Made by a program: the position numbers and the translations under genes
Part shown: positions 1-7,666 of the stretch, piece by piece
Layout: every line of letters begins with the position of its first letter
Position numbering within the stretch: position 1 is the stretch's first letter
Source of the DNA: Ileibacterium sp.
GTDB lineage: Bacteria > Bacillota_I > Bacilli_A > Erysipelotrichales > Erysipelotrichaceae
Length of the DNA stretch: 8,785 bases
NCBI GenBank assembly: GCA_021443945.1
Contig: JABUSF010000002.1
Location: 31,322-40,106, forward strand
Reading direction: 5' to 3'
Notes under the pieces: generated by a model
What the model saw: the letters and a program-made list of their open reading frames with translations, nothing else
What the model was told of the DNA's origin: nothing
Databases searched by the model: none

Positions 1-768
1 AGGGATGATTTCAGAAAGCTCGGCGCCGGGATGCCGTTCACAAACATACCCCAAGGCCTGAAAGGCGTAGGGATAGCCTTTGGTCATTTCAGCCATGCTT
101 CGGGCGATTTGCGCAGATACTCCCAGATTTTTCTCGTAATTTTCCTGAATCAAAGCCCGGTTTAAAGGCTGCAGATAAATTTTGGGTGCCCGGTTTAAAA
201 AGGTGAGGTTGTCATCGTTGCTCAGATCATCCACGTTTTCGTACAGACCGGCCATGACCAGAAACACATTGTATTTTTTCCGGGCCCAGATTTGAAACTG
301 GGCTGCAAACTCCTGCATGGAAGGGGTATTGGACACTTCATCAATGGTGAAGAGAACAGACTTGTTCTGCCTTTTCAGCCGGTCCAGCAGCAGTTCGATC
401 TGATCGGCAATGTCGATGGGAGCGGCATTGGGATTCAAGGAGGCTGCCACCGGTCCAAGGCTTACATTCAGCTTCAAATCTTCCAGCAGGCTGGAGGACT
501 TCATTTTGGTGTGCAGAGAGGAACAAAGAGTCATCAGCAGATTGCGCTGGGGATTCAAATCCACCGCCAGCCAGTCGGACTGTTTGGAAAAATAACTGGA
601 CAGCTGACTGAGGCAGACGGTTTTGCCGGACCCCCGCACCCCGGTGAGCATAAACACCCGGCACTGGGGTTCCGAGTCCAGAAAGGCCTGGTAAATTTCA
701 TCCATCTGCAAAGAGCGGGTAATGAGACTGGACGGCTCTTCTCCAAAAGAAATGGTATATTTGGCCAT
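1..768 (-). CDS. P-loop AAA-type ATPase, N-terminal part (3' end outside window)
   Basis: The frame stays open for 256 codons from ATG 768 to the left edge, so the C-terminus is missing. The start is set by AAGGAG about 6 bases upstream. The translation shows a Walker A motif GVRGSGKT (residues 43-50), a Walker B strand ending in a DE pair (VLFTIDE, 138-144), and a sensor-1-like strand VFLVMAGLY (168-176). Next come an FLNRAPKIYLQPL segment and a GYPYAFQALG segment, both typical of the ATPase_2/AAA_16-like ATP-binding proteins common in bacteria and archaea. No signal peptide or membrane segment is visible, so it is probably cytoplasmic. The family hydrolyses ATP, but partners differ widely; a C-terminal DNA-binding domain is common in relatives and cannot be checked here. 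Its leader carries an unusual repeat array (783-858). It is separated from the upstream AraC gene by a terminator and so is probably its own transcription unit. Family call is firm; cellular role unknown. Confidence 0.88.
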   Translation of the reverse strand, partial: MAKYTISFGEEPSSLITRSLQMDEIYQAFLDSEPQCRVFMLTGVRGSGKTVCLSQLSSYFSKQSDWLAVDLNPQRNLLMTLCSSLHTKMKSSSLLEDLKLNVSLGPVAASLNPNAAPIDIADQIELLLDRLKRQNKSVLFTIDEVSNTPSMQEFAAQFQIWARKKYNVFLVMAGLYENVDDLSNDDNLTFLNRAPKIYLQPLNRALIQENYEKNLGVSAQIARSMAEMTKGYPYAFQALGYVCERHPGAELSEIIP

Positions 769-782
769 TGGAATCTCCTTTT

Positions 783-858
783 CTATAACTTTCTATAACT
801 GATTGTTATTGCTATAAGCTTCTATAACTTTATAAATTCACTATAACTTTTTAGAACT
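783..858 (-). repeat. Three 18-bp direct-repeat boxes at exact 29-bp period in the leader of the ATPase gene
   Basis: On the plus strand the boxes are CTATAACTTTCTATAACT (783-800), CTATAAGCTTCTATAACT (812-829) and CTATAACTTTTTAGAACT (841-858). Each box is two copies of CTATAACT (AGTTATAG on the coding strand) starting 10 bp apart, and the boxes start every 29 bp (783, 812, 841). The 11 bp between boxes are not conserved. The innermost copy lies about 15 bases before the ATPase start codon, just beside its ribosome binding site. Tandem half-sites one helical turn apart resemble operators of OmpR/PhoB-type response regulators, but which protein binds is inference. Confidence 0.75.
829..856 (-). 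promoter_or_regulatory. Possible promoter of the ATPase gene, overlapping the repeat boxes
   Basis: Reading the minus strand, TTCTAA (851-856) is followed after 16 bases by TATAAA (829-834). The -10 is good and the -35 is weak. It would start transcription near 822, inside the repeat array, so a protein bound to the boxes would directly affect initiation. The AT-rich repeats make chance matches likely, so confidence is low. Confidence 0.3.
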
Positions 859-875
859 TGACGGTCTATGCTTTC

Positions 876-903
876 AAAAGAAAACAGCACCCTGCAGGTG
901 CTG
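876..903 (-). terminator. Rho-independent terminator after the AraC-family gene
   Basis: On the minus strand, directly after the TAG stop, a 7-bp perfect stem CAGCACC/GGTGCTG (897-903 with 885-891) with a 5-base loop is followed by TTTTCTTTT. It ends the bgl-araC-like unit and insulates it from the ATPase gene. Confidence 0.85.
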
Positions 904-1890
904 CTAGAAATCGAGATTTAAATCGGCGGAGTCCAGAATGACGGCATCCAAATCGACCTGGCTTTCATGGAGGTTCTGCCCTCTTCGATACTGGAGAGGT
1001 GTTTGATCCATGACATCCTTAAAGGCTCTGGAAAACTTGCTTTGAGAGTCATAGCCTGCTTGAGCGGCAATTTCCGCAATCGATTTATTGGTCATGCTCA
1101 GCTGTAAAGCTGCTTTCTGCATGCGCTGCATACGCCGGTAGGCATGGACAGACGTTCCATAAACCTTTTTAAACAAATCCTGCAAAGAGGACTTGGAGAT
1201 GGAAAACTGTTTTGCCAAATCGTCCAGCGTCCAGTGACTGTCCATGTTGGCAGCCATATAGGCAGAAATCTCCTTGGCTAAGGCAGACTGCGCAGCCGTA
1301 ACGTAAACTCTCTCCTCCGTCCCCTGTGAATTTAAATGCGTGCCAATAAAAAACAGAATGTTTAAAATATTCAGCCGCCATAAGGAAAGGCGGTTTTCTT
1401 CAGGACTGTTGAACATGGACTTGAAACAGTGCACCAGAACGGCAGCGTCCTTAAATAAGAAAAATCCATTTTCTCCTTTCAGCAGGGAAGCCAGGGCCTG
1501 AGGGGAAAAGCGGTGTCGATCCAGCACAGAATCCATCCATTCCGAGGAAGTGTTCAGGTCCAGAATCAAAACCATCCCTTTATAGTGCTCTAAAGGAAAG
1601 TCATATACCGTTTGAGAGCCGGTACGGATAAAAGCGCAGCACTCTCCCGCATCCAAATAGGCAAAGGCACCATTGTATTCCTGTTCCATACGGCCCTGCT
1701 GGCAGAAGTGGATTTCCAAAGTAGGACCTTCAATATTTCTTGCCCAGTTCTGACTTTTGCGGTGCACGTCTAAAAAGGCGAGCTGCACTCCTTCTGTAGC
1801 AGAATACAATGACATTTTGGCATTGCCGAATTCATCCTGGATCTGATAATTCTGACAGCTGTTTTCCAAGGCTTCCTTTAGTGTTTTCAT
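904..1890 (-). CDS. AraC-family transcriptional regulator
   Basis: A 328-residue cytoplasmic regulator. The C-terminal AraC/XylS DNA-binding domain is clear: first helix-turn-helix at about 221-245 (TLDDLAKQFSISKSSLQDLF) and second at about 269-303, with the family signature AGYDSQSKFSRAFKDVMDQTPLQYRR split over two turns. Residues 1-190 form a ligand-sensing region with an EIHFCQQGRMEQEYNG segment reminiscent of PchR-like AraC regulators. An acidic tail of about 25 residues follows the HTH, which is unusual because most members end near the YRR motif. It lies 88 bp downstream of, and in the same direction as, the 6-phospho-beta-glucosidase gene, so the simplest reading is a local regulator of beta-glucoside use; that target is inferred. 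No good Shine-Dalgarno precedes ATG 1890. The next in-frame ATG (codon 26) has none either, so the first is kept. A weak own promoter is possible in the 88-bp gap. Confidence 0.9.
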   Translation of the reverse strand: MKTLKEALENSCQNYQIQDEFGNAKMSLYSATEGVQLAFLDVHRKSQNWARNIEGPTLEIHFCQQGRMEQEYNGAFAYLDAGECCAFIRTGSQTVYDFPLEHYKGMVLILDLNTSSEWMDSVLDRHRFSPQALASLLKGENGFFLFKDAAVLVHCFKSMFNSPEENRLSLWRLNILNILFFIGTHLNSQGTEERVYVTAAQSALAKEISAYMAANMDSHWTLDDLAKQFSISKSSLQDLFKKVYGTSVHAYRRMQRMQKAALQLSMTNKSIAEIAAQAGYDSQSKFSRAFKDVMDQTPLQYRRGQNLHESQVDLDAVILDSADLNLDF

Positions 1891-1939
1891 TATTTATAAG
1901 ATTTATGATTCAGGTATTTTCCTCAATATATATGCTTGA

Positions 1940-1967
1940 AAAATATAGGCCTGAAAACAAGCTTCAA
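1940..1967 (-). promoter_or_regulatory. Possible promoter of the AraC-family gene
   Basis: On the minus strand TTGAAG (1962-1967), a 16-base spacer and TATTTT (1940-1945) lie about 50 bases before the regulator's start codon. No convincing terminator follows the upstream GH1 gene, so the regulator may also be read through from it. Each hexamer matches consensus at 4 of 6 positions. Confidence 0.3.
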
Positions 1968-1978
1968 AAATCCAAAGC

Positions 1979-3445
<1,467 letters not shown>

Positions 3446-3476
3446 TTACCTCTTTCTTTCAACTTTCACTGGCTTC

Positions 3477-3504
3477 ATTGTAGCAGTCTGTTTCGCAGAT
3501 TCAG
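3477..3504 (-). promoter_or_regulatory. Probable promoter of the 6-phospho-beta-glucosidase gene
   Basis: On the minus strand an extended -10, TGCTACAAT, ends with TACAAT at 3477-3482; the upstream -35 region (about 3499-3504) only weakly resembles consensus, as is usual for extended -10 promoters. Predicted start near 3470 gives a leader of about 30 bases with the AGAGG site inside it. Confidence 0.5.
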
Positions 3505-3566
3505 GGCTTCTTTTGAAAATGCAGAAAGAATGAAAACAAAAATGGAAAGGCAAACGGGTAACCACC

Positions 3567-3581
3567 TGTAAGCGCTATGCA
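3567..3581. promoter_or_regulatory. cre-like site (CcpA operator candidate), variant
   Basis: TGTAAGCGCTATGCA matches the left and central part of the Bacillota cre consensus (TGWAARCGYTWWCA) perfectly, but its right half carries one extra base before the final CA. It lies about 85 bp upstream of the bgl -10 and about 230 bp from the glgP start. Confidence 0.45.
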
Positions 3582-3736
3582 GATAATAGGATATAAAGGA
3601 TATATAAAGAAATAACAAAAATAATCAAATATACAGAAGGAAAATCCTGAAAACAGCACAATCATAACCGCCAAAATTATCTGAATCGGACGAAAATGTG
3701 CGCTTTCAGCCTCTATACAGGGGAAAATCAGGGCTG

Positions 3737-3750
3737 ATAAAACGTTTTCA
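3737..3750. promoter_or_regulatory. cre-like site upstream of glgP
   Basis: ATAAAACGTTTTCA matches the 14-base cre consensus (TGWAARCGYTWWCA) at 12 positions, failing only at the first two; the AACGTT core is symmetric. It sits about 60 bp before the glgP start codon, where CcpA binding would normally repress. Supported by pattern only. Confidence 0.4.
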
Positions 3751-3809
3751 TTCATTACGATGGCATAAAGACATCGGCTTTTGTATCCTTGCTCACAGGA
3801 GGAATCATT

Positions 3810-6074
3810 ATGGATTTATGCAAAAAAATGCAGGACAGTGCAATGAGCCAGTTTCATAAAGAACTCGCTGCCTGCAGCAATGAAGAGCTGTACTGCATGC
3901 TGCTCGATCTTACAAAAGAGCTCATGAAGGACGCGCCTGAAATTACTGGAGACAGAAAGCTGTACTACATTTCCGCAGAGTTTCTGATCGGAAAACTGCT
4001 CTCCAACAATTTGATCAACCTGGGCATCTATAAAGATGTGAAGGAAATTCTGGCTGCCAATGGACACAGCCTGGCAGATGTAGAGGAAGCAGAACCGGAA
4101 CCATCTCTTGGAAACGGCGGACTGGGCCGTCTGGCTGCATGCTTCCTGGATTCGATCGCCACACTGGAACTGCCTGGAAACGGTGTTGGAATCAATTATC
4201 ATTTAGGTTTGTTCCATCAGCAGTTCAAAGATCATAAACAAAACGAACAGCCAGACCCATGGATGACCAACGAAAGCTGGCTGAACGACAAGGAAAAATA
4301 CTATACCGTTCATTTTAAAGACTTTGATGTGCAGGCTCACCTGTATTCCATCGACGTCATCGGATACACCCATAAGAAAAATGAGCTGCTGCTCTTTGAT
4401 CTGGATACAGCCGATGAAGGCATTGTGGAAAACGGAATCGACTTTGACAAAACACAAATTGAAAAGAACCTGCCTCTGTTCCTGTACCCGGACGACAGCG
4501 ATGAAAACGGCCGGAAGCTGCGTGTTTACCAGCAGTATTTCTTAGTCAGCGCTGCGGCTCAGATGATTCTGGAAGATGTAAAAGCCAACGGATGGCCTCT
4601 GAGTGAACTGTCTGATCATGTGGTCATTCAGATTAATGACACCCATCCTTCTATGGTTATTCCGGAACTGATCCGCCTGCTGGTGGAAGAAGGCATGGAC
4701 ATCAAAGAAGCCATCGGACAGGTGGAAAAGGTCTGTGCTTACACCAATCACACGATTCTGGCGGAAGCTCTTGAAAAATGGCCGGAAAGCTATCTGCTTC
4801 AGGTCGCTCCGCAGCTGATGCCGATCATTGAAGAGCTGGACCGAATGGCCAAAGAGCGGGACAGCAATCCAAAAACCGCCATCATTGATGACAGCCGCAC
4901 CGTTCATATGGCCCATATGGACATTCATTTTTCCAAGTCCACAAACGGGGTAGCTGCCATTCACACCGATATTTTGAAACACACCGAGCTGAATGACTTC
5001 TACAAGCTTTACCCGGAAAAATTCAACAACAAGACCAACGGAATTACCTTCCGCCGCTGGCTGGAAGCCTGCAATCCTCAGCTGACCGACTGGATCATTT
5101 CCAAAATCGGAGACGGTTTCCTGAAGGATGCGGAAGAACTGAATCTGCTGATGCCTTATGCCCAGGATGCCAAAGCTCAGCAGGAAGTTCTGGCCATTAA
5201 AGCCGAAAAGAAAAAAGAACTGGCAGAATTTTTGAAAAAACGTCAGGGTGTTGAAATCGACCCGGATTCCATTTTTGACATTCAGGTCAAACGTCTGCAC
5301 GAATACAAACGGCAGCAGATGAATCTGCTTTCTGTGATCAACATGTACCAGGAAATTAAAAACGGCTACGTACCGCCAAAGAAAATCACTGTGATCTTTG
5401 GTGCCAAAGCCGCTCCGGCGTACATCATTGCCAAAGACATCATTCACGCCATTCTGGTCCTGTCTGACATCATTGCCAACGATCCGGTTGTGTCCAAATA
5501 TCTGCAGCTGGTGATGGTGGAAAACTACGACGTAACCTGTGCGGAAAAGCTGATTCCGGCAGCGGATATCTCCGAGCAGATTTCTCTGGCTTCCAAAGAA
5601 GCGTCCGGAACCGGAAACATGAAATTCATGCTGAATGGAGCAGTGACTCTGGGAACAGACGATGGAGCCAATGTAGAAATCCATGAACTGGTCGGGGATG
5701 ACAACATCTTCATCTTCGGAACAGACTCCGACACTGTCATTGACCATTATGCCAAGGCCGATTATTCTTCTGCCAAAATTATGGAAGAAGATTCCAAAGT
5801 CGCCGATCTGGTCAACTTCCTGGTCTCTGAAGAAATGATCGCTTTGGGAGACGAAGAAAACCTGAGACGTCTGCACCATGACATCACAACCAAAGACTGG
5901 TTCATGGCTCTGCTGGATCTGGAATCTTATATGAACGAGCGCAAAAAGGTTTATGCCGCTTACGAAGATTCGTCCAAATGGGCTTCTATGATGATCGTCA
6001 ACATTGCAAAAGCCGGTTTCTTCTCCAGTGACCGCACCATTGCCCAGTACAACAACGACATCTGGAATCTGTAA
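3810..6074 (+). CDS. glgP: Glycogen phosphorylase
   Basis: A 754-residue PLP-dependent glucan phosphorylase (GT35) that releases glucose-1-phosphate from the non-reducing ends of glycogen or maltodextrin, in the cytoplasm. Motifs run in family order: YYISAEFLIGK (52-62), EPEPSLGNGGLGRLAACFLDS (about 95-115), IQINDTHP (273-280), TNHT (312-315), TNGITFRRWL (409-418), IQVKRLHEYKRQ (491-502), GAKAAPAY (531-538), and EASGTGNMKFMLNGA with the PLP-binding lysine K605. The C-terminus SDRTIAQYNNDIW is typical. The start is ATG 3810, 7 bases after AGGAGG; an in-frame TTG at 3789 lies upstream of that site and is rejected. It is shorter than E. coli MalP/GlgP (about 800 residues) and lacks an extended N-terminal regulatory region, matching the clostridial-type form. 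It is monocistronic here, with no other glycogen genes nearby, and ends at its own terminator. Preference for glycogen over maltodextrin is not decided by sequence. Confidence 0.97.
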   Translation: MDLCKKMQDSAMSQFHKELAACSNEELYCMLLDLTKELMKDAPEITGDRKLYYISAEFLIGKLLSNNLINLGIYKDVKEILAANGHSLADVEEAEPEPSLGNGGLGRLAACFLDSIATLELPGNGVGINYHLGLFHQQFKDHKQNEQPDPWMTNESWLNDKEKYYTVHFKDFDVQAHLYSIDVIGYTHKKNELLLFDLDTADEGIVENGIDFDKTQIEKNLPLFLYPDDSDENGRKLRVYQQYFLVSAAAQMILEDVKANGWPLSELSDHVVIQINDTHPSMVIPELIRLLVEEGMDIKEAIGQVEKVCAYTNHTILAEALEKWPESYLLQVAPQLMPIIEELDRMAKERDSNPKTAIIDDSRTVHMAHMDIHFSKSTNGVAAIHTDILKHTELNDFYKLYPEKFNNKTNGITFRRWLEACNPQLTDWIISKIGDGFLKDAEELNLLMPYAQDAKAQQEVLAIKAEKKKELAEFLKKRQGVEIDPDSIFDIQVKRLHEYKRQQMNLLSVINMYQEIKNGYVPPKKITVIFGAKAAPAYIIAKDIIHAILVLSDIIANDPVVSKYLQLVMVENYDVTCAEKLIPAADISEQISLASKEASGTGNMKFMLNGAVTLGTDDGANVEIHELVGDDNIFIFGTDSDTVIDHYAKADYSSAKIMEEDSKVADLVNFLVSEEMIALGDEENLRRLHHDITTKDWFMALLDLESYMNERKKVYAAYEDSSKWASMMIVNIAKAGFFSSDRTIAQYNNDIWNL

Positions 6075-6126
6075 TCCCAAGTCATCCTGAAAAAGGGATG
6101 GTCCGAAAATCAATCAGCAATTCATC

Positions 6127-6163
6127 AAGCACTTCCTGTCTGCAGACCGGGGGTGCTTTTTTT
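6127..6163 (+). terminator. Rho-independent terminator of glgP
   Basis: A 10-bp stem (6127-6136 with 6149-6158, including two G-T pairs), with a self-complementary GTCTGCAGAC in its loop, is followed by a run of seven T (6157-6163). It starts about 50 bases after the glgP stop. Confidence 0.88.
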
Positions 6164-6239
6164 GCGGGCACAAACTCCAGATCAAAATTTTGAACGTTGC
6201 GCCATGTCCCGCCTTTTGCCGGAAGAGTTTTGGAAGAAC

Positions 6240-6287
6240 AAAAAAACAGTCCGTGAAGGACAGAAGAAAGTCTTTCATGGACTGTTT
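6240..6287 (-). terminator. Rho-independent terminator of the first lipoprotein gene (copy A)
   Basis: An 18-bp stem (6244-6261 with 6270-6287; two G-T pairs, otherwise perfect) with an 8-base purine loop. On the minus strand it is followed by a run of T (complement of A 6240-6246). It lies 20 bases after the stop codon of the minus-strand gene. Confidence 0.88.
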
Positions 6288-6307
6288 ATGCGTTTGAGAT
6301 TTTGGTT

Positions 6308-6697
6308 TTATTTACCGTCGTAGGATTTGCTCATATCGGTCATGGTACTGTCGACATCTTTTCGAACGGTGACATCGCTGACTTTTTTATCTTTGCCGAC
6401 TTTGAAGGATACGGCAGAATCCTGAGTGACGTCACTGATGGAACCTTCTTTTGAGCCACTGGCATCCTGAACGGTTACCGTTGGATTGTCCAGAACGAAT
6501 TCTGCTGCTTCATTTCCCATTTTCAGGGTGGAGCCGTCCACTTCGCCCAGCTGAACGGTCACATCGGATCCGTTTACGGATTTCACCTGACCTTCAACGG
6601 TTTTTCCGGTGAAATCTTTTGTGCTGACGGTTGCTGAGCAAGCGGCCAGAGACAGTGTCATCAGTGCGGTACATACAATTGCTGCGATTTTTTTCAT
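6308..6697 (-). CDS. Small secreted lipoprotein, paralogue A, function unknown
   Basis: A 129-residue predicted lipoprotein. Residues 1-20 are a lipoprotein signal peptide: MKK, a hydrophobic stretch, then the lipobox LAAC with C20 as the lipidated cysteine, so the protein should be anchored on the outer face of the cell membrane. The mature part is rich in Val, Ser, Asp and Lys with alternating beta-strand pattern (TVEGQVKSVNGSDVTVQLGE, then ISDVTQDSAVSFKVGKDKKVSD). This resembles small beta-barrel domains of the DUF5666 kind, but that assignment is not certain. The chosen start has GGAG 10 bases upstream; an in-frame ATG nine codons earlier overlaps that site and is rejected. The downstream-shifted twin at 6955-7359 has an identical first 20 residues and the same SYDGK ending, but differs through the middle. 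It has its own terminator at 6240-6287. No substrate or partner can be inferred. Confidence 0.85.
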   Translation of the reverse strand: MKKIAAIVCTALMTLSLAACSATVSTKDFTGKTVEGQVKSVNGSDVTVQLGEVDGSTLKMGNEAAEFVLDNPTVTVQDASGSKEGSISDVTQDSAVSFKVGKDKKVSDVTVRKDVDSTMTDMSKSYDGK

Positions 6698-6854
6698 TTC
6701 TAATTTTCTCCTTTTATAATCCATCTCTATGGATCACTCTTTTCTTTTTCTTGCTGTTATTTTTTACGCTTTTGATCTTATGCCTGGTTTCTTAAAGGAG
6801 GGTAAACCAATTCCAAACCTTTCAATATGGATTTCTTAAGAGGATGTTCAGAAT
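6698..6854 (-). promoter_or_regulatory. Conserved leader of lipoprotein copy A
   Basis: About 157 bases upstream of the gene match the leader of copy B (7360-7516) without gaps, with about 11 mismatches by eye. An inverted repeat ATCCAT-N4-ATGGAT (6719-6734) sits just before the ribosome binding site, but it is broken in copy B. No clear -35/-10 pair could be placed, though the promoter must lie here or slightly upstream. Confidence 0.55.
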
Positions 6855-6891
6855 GTTCGTTCTTCCTTTTGCATACAGAAGGAAATGAGGC

Positions 6892-6938
6892 AAAGAAAAA
6901 CAATCCATAAAGGACAGAAGGAGGCCGTTTATGGATTG
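6892..6938 (-). terminator. Rho-independent terminator of the second lipoprotein gene (copy B)
   Basis: An 11-bp perfect stem CAATCCATAAA/TTTATGGATTG (6901-6911 with 6928-6938) extends by two G-C pairs past a bulge. On the minus strand it is followed by TTTTTCTTT. It is homologous to the terminator of copy A, with base pairs changed on both sides of the stem. Confidence 0.85.
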
Positions 6939-7516
6939 CACAGGGGGGCCGTTTTTATTTACCGTCGTAAGATTTATCAGGTTCCACCGCCGTCACTTTG
7001 ATATCGCTGCGAACGGTCACATCACTGACTTTTTTATCGTTTCCAACTTTAAAGGAAACGACGGAATCTTTGGTGACATCGCTGATGGATCCATCTTTTG
7101 TGTTTTTATCTTCCTGAACTTTTACGGCGGCCTCTGACAGGTCAAAGTCAGCGGTCTCATTTCCGTATCCCAGGGCGTTGGGGCTGATCTCACCAAGACG
7201 GATGGTGACATCCGATCCTTTTACAGATTCAACCAGGCCTTCAACTGTTTTTCCGGAAAAGTCTTTGGTGCTTGGAACGGCTGTGCCGGCTTTTGGGGCA
7301 CAAGCAGCCAGGGACAGTGTCATGAGTGCGGTACAAACGATTGCTGCGATTTTTTTCATTTCTAATTTTCTCCTTTTATAATCTATCTCTATGGGTAGCT
7401 CTTTTCTTTTTCTTGCAGTTATCTTTTACGCTTTTGATCTTATGCCTGGTTTCTTAAAGGGCAGTAAACCAATTCCAAACCTTTCAAAATGAATTTCTTA
7501 AGAGGATGTTCAGAAT
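6898..7516 (-). repeat. Tandem duplication, copy B (terminator + lipoprotein gene + leader)
   Basis: Second copy of the unit at 6244-6854, in the same orientation. Homology ends at TTCAGAAT (7516) on the leader side. About 45 unrelated bases separate it from copy A. Confidence 0.85.
6955..7359 (-). CDS. Small secreted lipoprotein, paralogue B, function unknown
   Basis: A 134-residue predicted lipoprotein and close paralogue of the neighbouring gene at 6308-6697. The signal peptide and lipobox (LAAC, C20) are identical to it. The spacer after the cysteine is five residues longer and holds Pro and Gly (APKAGTAVPS), as expected of a membrane-anchored linker. The mature domain keeps the frame TKDF-GKTVEG, GSDVT, GSISDVT, VSFKVG-DKKVSDVTVR and the SYDGK end. 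The middle (about 58-88) is largely replaced, so the copies have probably diverged in what they contact. GGAG lies 10 bases before ATG 7359. The leader is almost the same as in copy A, so the two are probably expressed under the same conditions from separate promoters, each with a terminator. Whether the pair has distinct roles is unknown. Confidence 0.85.
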   Translation of the reverse strand: MKKIAAIVCTALMTLSLAACAPKAGTAVPSTKDFSGKTVEGLVESVKGSDVTIRLGEISPNALGYGNETADFDLSEAAVKVQEDKNTKDGSISDVTKDSVVSFKVGNDKKVSDVTVRSDIKVTAVEPDKSYDGK

Positions 7517-7666
7517 CACAGTCTGTCAGGAAGGATGCGGAACGGAGATTTTGTGCTTTCAAATCTTTTTTGAAGAAACAGGAAATAAATCAGAAATCGA
7601 AAGGGAAAATCGTGGTAAAATTTCCATCATATCGAAAAATGGACCAAAGGGTCATATGGGTGAACT
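7360..7666. promoter_or_regulatory. Divergent region: leader of lipoprotein B (minus) and upstream of the small membrane protein (plus)
   Basis: 307 bases without a convincing gene. 7360-7516 is the minus-strand leader shared with copy A. 7517-7666 is unique and carries the candidate extended -10 for the plus-strand gene at 7667. A plus-strand frame beginning at 7489 overlaps both the leader and the next gene and is judged spurious. Confidence 0.5.
7613..7621 (+). promoter_or_regulatory. Possible extended -10 promoter for the small membrane protein gene
   Basis: TGGTAAAAT fits the extended -10 form (TG-N-TAAAAT), about 45 bases before the start codon at 7667. The -35 region is poor. A related ATCGTGGTA string precedes the MATE gene. 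Confidence 0.35.

Larger units (their letters stand above)
6244..6854 (-). repeat. Tandem duplication, copy A (terminator + lipoprotein gene + leader)
   Basis: This unit aligns with 6898-7516. The alignment is collinear with a start-codon offset of 662 bases, and includes the terminator hairpin, the gene and about 157 bases of leader ending at TTCAGAAT. Small insertions lie in the gene (15 bases) and between stop and terminator. Confidence 0.85.

Noticed and set aside
783..858. The 29-bp-period repeats as a small CRISPR array
   Set aside because: The repeats are only 18 bp and internally repeated, spacers are 11 bp, and no cas genes are present. They fit an operator array instead.
1934..1962. 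GCTTG/CAAGC inverted repeat after the GH1 gene as a terminator
   Set aside because: The stem is only 5 bp with a loop of about 19 bases and no proper T-tract; read-through into the AraC gene or a local promoter is more likely.
3501..3755. Minus-strand 84-codon hydrophobic frame in the bgl/glgP gap
   Set aside because: No ribosome binding site before its ATG. It covers the likely bgl promoter and both cre-like sites, and its Phe/Ile/Tyr-rich content is what AT-rich non-coding DNA gives by chance.
3789..3809. Upstream TTG start for glgP
   Set aside because: It would place the AGGAGG ribosome binding site inside the coding region; ATG 3810 is ideally spaced and fits the family N-terminus.
4542..6113. 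Long (523-codon) minus-strand frame opposite glgP
   Set aside because: It is the antisense shadow of a well-conserved phosphorylase gene. Its His/Phe/Gln-rich translation has no recognisable domain.
6719..6734. ATCCAT/ATGGAT inverted repeat before lipoprotein A as an RNA switch
   Set aside because: The pairing is lost in the otherwise near-identical leader of copy B, so a conserved regulatory role is unlikely.
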